NCBI GenBank assembly: GCA_963692975.2
Contig: CAXMMR010000015.1
Span: 1 to 64,000, forward strand
DNA: 64,000 nucleotides
DNA from: CAXMMR01 sp963692975
GTDB taxonomy: Bacteria; Pseudomonadota; Alphaproteobacteria; Acetobacterales; Acetobacteraceae
Direction of reading: 5' to 3'
Shown here in pieces: positions 59,690-64,000 of this stretch. A program made the position numbers and the translations under genes. Each line of letters opens with the position of its first letter. Position 1 is the stretch's first letter. Below the pieces are notes generated by a model, which was not told the origin of the DNA, made no database searches, and saw only the letters and a list, made by a program, of their open reading frames with translations.

Positions 59690-59950
59690 AGCCGGCTCTG
59701 CACCTGCGAACCCGGGCAGCTATAGCCAGCAACCTGGTCGCGGGGCGGGGACGGGTCAGCGCATCACCGAACAGCGTCATCGCCTGTCGATGAAGTCGCC
59801 GTAGATCTTCGCCGGCCGGCTCGCTTCCTGCGCCTTGCGCTGGCTCTTGCCCTGATAGTGCTGCGTCAGCCACGTCGTCATCACTGAGGCCAAGGCGCCG
59901 ATCGCCGAGCCGGCGAATGCGGACAGCGCCGACAGGTAGGCGATGTTCAC
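59690..59950 (-). pseudogene. Broken small membrane-protein gene
   Basis: From GTG 59950 the minus strand reads NIAYLSALSAFAGSAIGALA, SVMTTWLTQHYQGKSQRKAQ and EASRPAKIYGDFIDRQ. This is the beginning of a widespread proteobacterial protein with one transmembrane helix followed by a charged helix. It then needs a frameshift to continue as MTLFGDALTRP, after which similarity fades. The remaining two thirds are missing or unrecognisable. It lies 20 bases downstream of the efflux outer-membrane gene and is probably co-transcribed. Confidence 0.65.
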
Positions 59951-59969
59951 GATGCCGCCACGGCGCGGC

Positions 59970-61598
59970 TCACTTCGCCCCTGCGGCCAAGCCGTCGAGC
60001 GCCGCCGGGGTGACGGGAAGCGGGCCGGCTGGGTCGGGCGCCGCGCTGGTCATCCCCGGCGTCTGCCAACCGCCGCCCAAATCCCGGTAAAGGTCGACCA
60101 CGTCGTTGGCCAGCGTCATGTCCTGCTCGACGAGCTGCTGGCGGGTGCTCTCCACGGTGCGCTGAGCGTCCAGCACCTGCAGGTAGTCCGACAGTCCGTG
60201 CGCGTACTGGCTGGTCGCGAGCAGCAGCGTGTCCTGGCCGGAGCGCAGCAGGCCGGCCAGCCGGTCGCGTTCGACCCGGTCGGCGCGGAATGAGACCAGC
60301 GAGTCCTCAACCTCGCGCAGCGCGTTGAGCACGGTCGCGCGATAGTGTAGCGCCGCCTCGGTCTGCTGCGCCCGAGCCAGACGCAAGCTGGCGCTCAATC
60401 GCCCGCCCTCGAAGATCGGGAGCGAGACGCTTGGCCCGGCCGAGTAGAAGTGGCTCGCCCAGCGGGTGATGTAGCTCGCGTCCAGCGCCCGCAGGCCGAG
60501 GCTGCCGGTCAGCGACACGTCGGGATAAAAGTTGGCGACGGCGACCCCGACATTGGCGGTGGCGGCGTGCAGCTGCGCCTCGGCCTCGCGGATGTCCGGC
60601 CGCCGCCGCGCCAAGGCGGCGGGAACGCCGACGCCGACGGCACTCGGCAGCGCCGGCAGCGGCGCCGGCTGTAGCAGCCTCGCATCCAGCGTGCCCGGCG
60701 CCTGGCCGATGAGCACGCTCAAACGGTTCACGGCCTGGCGGGTCTGCTTGTCGTACTCTGGTAGTTGCCGCTGCAGGCTCAGCAGCTGCGTGCGCGCCTG
60801 GTCGACGTCCAGGCCGGTGGAGAGGCCTCGAAGCCGGCGATTCTCGGTCAGCGACAGCGTGGCCTCTGCGGATTGAATGTTCTGCTCCTGGCTGGCCGTG
60901 AGCGCCTGCGCGCCGCGCAGCTGGACGTAGGCTTGCGCTACCTCGCTCTCCAGGCTGGTCAGCGCGTCGTTGGCCGCCTCGGCCTGGCCCTCGGCGGTCG
61001 CGCGCGCCTGCTCCACCGAGCGGCGCACCCGGCCAAACAAGTCCAGTTCCCACGACGCGCTCAGCCCGTACTGGAACAGGTTGTCCGGCTGGACGAGCGG
61101 GTTGAGCGCCCGGTTCTCCGCCGAGACGATGGACGACCGGCTGATCGCTGACCCCGCGGCACCCGAGGCGGTGTCGGCCAGGTCGTTGAGCTGCCGGTAG
61201 ACGCCCTCGGACTGCAGGATGCCGCCGACGCCGAGCTGCTCGCGGGCGTAGCTGCCGGTGCCCTCCAGGGTCGGCAGCCCGGCGGCACGTGCGGTGACGA
61301 TGCCTTGGCGCGACTCCACCACCCGCAGCACCGCTTGCTGCTCATCGAGGTTATCACGGATCGCCGTCTCGATCAGCTCGGTCAGCACCGGGTCGCCGAA
61401 GGCCACCCACCATCGTGGGTCCGGGTCGGTCGACAGCGAGACCACGGGGTCGCCCGTCGCGCCGTTCCGCCAGGCCGGCACCGACGGCGGCGCCGGCGGC
61501 CTGAAGGTCGGCCCGACGGTGCAGCCGCCGAGCAGCAGCAGCAAGGCGCCGGCCGCGCCCCGGCTTGCCCTCACTTGGACCACCCTCGCTCGCAGCAT
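59970..61598 (-). CDS. Outer-membrane efflux lipoprotein, NodT/OprM family
   Basis: TolC-like channel partner of the efflux pump encoded upstream; 542 residues. A lipoprotein signal with lipobox LLGGC (LLLLLGGCTVGPTF) is followed by the typical WWVAFGDPVLTELIETAIRD, NLFQYGLSASWELDLFGRVR, RPDIREAEAQLHAATANVGV, FYPDVSLTGSLGL and SLPIFEGGRLSASLRLA. Two TolC-type repeats are visible. ATG 61598 is used; a TTG at 61604 overlapping the emrB stop is possible. Confidence 0.93.
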   Translation of the reverse strand: MLRARVVQVRASRGAAGALLLLLGGCTVGPTFRPPAPPSVPAWRNGATGDPVVSLSTDPDPRWWVAFGDPVLTELIETAIRDNLDEQQAVLRVVESRQGIVTARAAGLPTLEGTGSYAREQLGVGGILQSEGVYRQLNDLADTASGAAGSAISRSSIVSAENRALNPLVQPDNLFQYGLSASWELDLFGRVRRSVEQARATAEGQAEAANDALTSLESEVAQAYVQLRGAQALTASQEQNIQSAEATLSLTENRRLRGLSTGLDVDQARTQLLSLQRQLPEYDKQTRQAVNRLSVLIGQAPGTLDARLLQPAPLPALPSAVGVGVPAALARRRPDIREAEAQLHAATANVGVAVANFYPDVSLTGSLGLRALDASYITRWASHFYSAGPSVSLPIFEGGRLSASLRLARAQQTEAALHYRATVLNALREVEDSLVSFRADRVERDRLAGLLRSGQDTLLLATSQYAHGLSDYLQVLDAQRTVESTRQQLVEQDMTLANDVVDLYRDLGGGWQTPGMTSAAPDPAGPLPVTPAALDGLAAGAK

Positions 61599-61600
61599 CG

Positions 61601-63163
61601 TCAACCGCCACCTCCGCCGCCCGCGCCAGGCGTCACGTTCGACATGAAGATGCCGGCCACCGAGATGCTCAGCGACAGCAGCGAGATGATGAAAAACACG
61701 TCGAGATAGGCAAGCGTGCTCGTCTGCTCCTGCAACATCTGGAACACTTGGCCCGGCGCCGAGGCCGCTGCTCGCGCCGCGGCGCTGCCATAGGTGATGG
61801 CGGCCTGCTGGACCGATTGCAGCAGCGCGTTATACGGCTGATGCGTCTGGTCGAGATACTTGACGAGGTGCGCCTGCCTGATCTGCTGATGGTCGGTGAC
61901 CAGCGCGGTGCCGATCGAGATCCCGACGCCGCCATAAACGTTGCGCGCCATCGTGAACAGGCTTGCCGCGTCCTCTTTCAGCTCGGGCGGAATGGTGGAG
62001 TAGGCGCTCGAGCTGAGCGGCACAAACAGGAATGACAGCGCCGCCGTCTGTGCGGCCCGAAACAGCGCGACGTGGGAGAAGTCGAGATCGGGGACGAGGT
62101 CCATCGAATAGTAGAACGATGCCGCGAGCGCGATCCCGCCAGCAGTGATGATCCATTTTACCGGAATAACGTTCAGCGCGATGCTCACGACCGGGATCAA
62201 CAGGCACAGCACGAGCGCCCCGGGCGCCAGCACCCAGCCGGCCAGCACCGAGTTGTAGCCGAGCACGTCCTGGGCGAACAGCGGCATGACGATCGCGCCG
62301 GCGTAGAGCGAGAAGCCCATCATCGCCATGCCGTACCAGGACAGCGCGAAGTTGCGGTCCTTGAACACGCGCAGGTCCACCACCGGGTGCTTCGCGTACA
62401 AAAGGTAGAACACGCCGCCGACGTAGCCAATGACCGACAGGGTGAACATGATGCGGACAAAGGTCGAGGACAGCCAGTCGTAATCCTCGCCGCGGTCGGC
62501 GCCGAGCTCCATGCAGCCGAGGGCGAGGGCGATGAAGATCGTTCCGGTCCAGTCGAACGGCGGCGCGCGGCGCATCGCCTTCTTCATCTCGGCGGTGTCC
62601 TCGATGAGCGAGACGACGCCGAACACTGTTGCGATGCCGATCGGGACGTTGATCAGGAAAATCCAATGCCAGGAGAGATCGAAGGTCAGATAGCCGCCGA
62701 TCAACGGTCCAATGACCGGTGCGATGATGGTGGCGACGGCGGTTATGGAAAGCGCCTTTTGCCGCTGGTCCGGCGGGAAGGTGTCGAGGATGATCGACTG
62801 CTGCATTGGTTGCAGCCCACCGCCGAACAAACCCTGCAGGGCTCGGAACAGCAGCAACTCGCCGAAGCTCGTCGAGAGGCCGCAAGCGAACGACGCCATT
62901 GTGAAGCCGATGATCGAGATCAGAAAATACTTCTTGCGTCCGAGATGCTTGCTGAGCGAAGCGCTGACGGTCAGCGTGATGCCGTTGGCAACGAGATAGG
63001 TTGTCAGCGTCCAGGCGGCATTGTCGGTGCTGACGCCGAGGTCGCCGGCGATGTAGGGCAGCGAGACGTTCACGATCGTGGTGTCGGTCACCTCCATGAA
63101 TGCCGCAAGCGTCACCACGATCGCTATCAGGTAGGGGTTCGGTCCGCCCTTGCTGCCGCTCAC
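61601..63163 (-). CDS. DHA2-family MFS drug efflux transporter (EmrB-like)
   Basis: Inner-membrane proton-driven exporter; 520 residues, 14 predicted transmembrane segments. Motifs: FMEVTDTTIVNVSLPYIAGD (motif D1), SLSKHLGRKKYFLISI (motif A), LFRALQGLFGGGLQPMQQSI (motif B), and ALSITAVATIIAPVIGPLIG with GGYLTFDLSWHWIFLINVPI (motif C). C-terminal end is Gly-rich (GAGGGGGG). It forms a tripartite pump with the HlyD-type protein (overlap of four bases) and the NodT-type channel. Confidence 0.94.
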   Translation of the reverse strand: MSGSKGGPNPYLIAIVVTLAAFMEVTDTTIVNVSLPYIAGDLGVSTDNAAWTLTTYLVANGITLTVSASLSKHLGRKKYFLISIIGFTMASFACGLSTSFGELLLFRALQGLFGGGLQPMQQSIILDTFPPDQRQKALSITAVATIIAPVIGPLIGGYLTFDLSWHWIFLINVPIGIATVFGVVSLIEDTAEMKKAMRRAPPFDWTGTIFIALALGCMELGADRGEDYDWLSSTFVRIMFTLSVIGYVGGVFYLLYAKHPVVDLRVFKDRNFALSWYGMAMMGFSLYAGAIVMPLFAQDVLGYNSVLAGWVLAPGALVLCLLIPVVSIALNVIPVKWIITAGGIALAASFYYSMDLVPDLDFSHVALFRAAQTAALSFLFVPLSSSAYSTIPPELKEDAASLFTMARNVYGGVGISIGTALVTDHQQIRQAHLVKYLDQTHQPYNALLQSVQQAAITYGSAAARAAASAPGQVFQMLQEQTSTLAYLDVFFIISLLSLSISVAGIFMSNVTPGAGGGGGG

Positions 63164-64000
63164 TTTACGTTCACCGTTGGTTCGACCGAGAGGCCGAGCG
63201 GCAGGCCGCGTTGCGGATCGATGCCGTCGTCGATGATGATCTTCACCGGCAGGCGCCGAACGATCTTGACGTAGTTGCCGGTCGCGTTCTCGGACGGGAA
63301 GGCGGTGAAGCGGGCGCCCGCGCCCTGTTGGAAACTGTCGACATGGCCGTGCAATCTCAGGTCCGGGTAGGCATCGACGTGGATCGCAACGTGCTGGCCG
63401 ACATGCATGCGATTGAGCTGGGTTTCCTTGAAGTTAGCGACGATCCAGGCGTTGGGCGAGGTCACGTAGAACACCTGCTGACCGACTTGGGCGTAGGTGC
63501 CGACGTCGACATTGCGCTGGGTGATCGTGCCGTCCTGCGGCGCGCGAATCTCCGTGTGAGATAGGTTCAACTCCGCCTGGGCGAGGTTTGCCGCCGCCTG
63601 CTCGACTTGTGCCTGCCGCTGCTTCAACGTGCTTTCGGAAGCCGCGATGTTGGGCCCGACCAGGGCGGCGACCTGCAGCTGCGCCGCCATCACCTTCATG
63701 GTGTCGGTGGTGGAGCGGAACTGCGCGGTCGCCTGGTCCACCGCGGATTGCGTGGTGGCGCGCTGGTCGACGGTGCGCTGGCGATGATATTCGCGACCGG
63801 CGTCGAACTGGTTTGCCCGCGCCTGGTCAAGCTGCGCCTCGGATTGCCGGCGATCCGAAGGGTATCGCACCCTGGAAATCGCGAGGTCGATCTCGGCGGC
63901 GCGCAGCTGGGCCTGCGCCAAGTCCAGGTTGGCGCGGGCCTGGTCGCGCGCATGAATGTAATCCCGCGGGTCGATCCGCAGCATCAGCTCGCCGGCCTTG
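63160..64000 (-). CDS. HlyD/EmrA-family membrane fusion protein, partial
   Basis: Periplasmic adaptor linking the EmrB-like pump to the outer-membrane channel. The 5' end lies beyond the window; the frame is open to the edge (reading KAGELMLRIDPRDY at 64000). Seen: the long alpha-hairpin region (about 63560-63960), then the lipoyl/barrel part AELNLSHTEIRAPQDGTITQ with NVDVGTYAQVGQQVFYVTSP and AWIVANFKETQLNRMHVGQH. The C-terminus is VKIIIDDGIDPQRGLPLGLS. This matches EmrA. Probably the first gene of the operon. Confidence 0.92.
   Translation of the reverse strand, partial: KAGELMLRIDPRDYIHARDQARANLDLAQAQLRAAEIDLAISRVRYPSDRRQSEAQLDQARANQFDAGREYHRQRTVDQRATTQSAVDQATAQFRSTTDTMKVMAAQLQVAALVGPNIAASESTLKQRQAQVEQAAANLAQAELNLSHTEIRAPQDGTITQRNVDVGTYAQVGQQVFYVTSPNAWIVANFKETQLNRMHVGQHVAIHVDAYPDLRLHGHVDSFQQGAGARFTAFPSENATGNYVKIVRRLPVKIIIDDGIDPQRGLPLGLSVEPTVNVK

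Overview
The window is GC-rich DNA of an alphaproteobacterium, most likely family Acetobacteraceae (Rhodospirillales). The supporting signs are the 16S rRNA, Shemin-pathway hemA, an ornithine decarboxylase plus homospermidine synthase pair, and dense intergenic hairpin repeats of a kind familiar from that family. I do not resolve the genus. Most of the window is ordinary core chromosome with intact genes; about 3 kb near the right end (56976-59960) is the decayed remains of an integrative element.

Layout. (1) 1-10228, minus strand: the division and cell wall cluster mraZ-rsmH-ftsL-ftsI-murE-murF-mraY-murD-ftsW, mostly with ATGA/GTGA-type overlaps, under a promoter covered by four TGGGN MraZ boxes. 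(2) 10499-16522: RNase P RNA, a cell wall amidase, a TerB/DnaJ protein, two small proteins, fumC, a frameshifted queG and divergent mlaA. (3) 16719-20953: a structured leader, ornithine decarboxylase and homospermidine synthase (putrescine to homospermidine), a DUF2721-like membrane protein and an unknown protein. (4) 21075-28346, minus strand: threonine dehydratase, greA, carB and carA. CarA carries an N-terminal helix-turn-helix domain, and a perfect inverted repeat overlaps the predicted carA promoter. yqeY is divergent. (5) 28686-33104: dnaG, rpoD and an acetyltransferase. (6) 33142-38602, minus strand: a secreted protein, a Nudix hydrolase, pgk, gap and a transketolase-like protein lacking most catalytic residues, in the place where tkt normally sits. 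(7) 38761-48797: a lipoprotein, hemA, a DsbA-like protein (minus), a divergent gamma-glutamyltransferase relative, an aminotransferase, methylmalonate-semialdehyde dehydrogenase and clpB. (8) 48959-54997: a complete rRNA operon (16S, tRNA-Ile, tRNA-Ala, 23S, 5S, tRNA-fMet) with promoter, boxA and terminator. (9) 55467-64000: an MFS transporter, the element relic (tRNA-Gly 3' half, integrase stub, IS21 pieces, TraA relaxase piece, broken membrane gene), then an EmrAB-OMF type tripartite efflux operon that runs off the right edge.

The most interesting points are the HTH-CarA fusion with an operator-like palindrome over its own, possibly leaderless, promoter; the intact but apparently inactive transketolase paralogue; the MraZ box array; and a composite hairpin repeat family present in many gene gaps and even inside the rRNA spacer. 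Single-base disruptions in ftsW and queG may be real mutations or sequencing errors.
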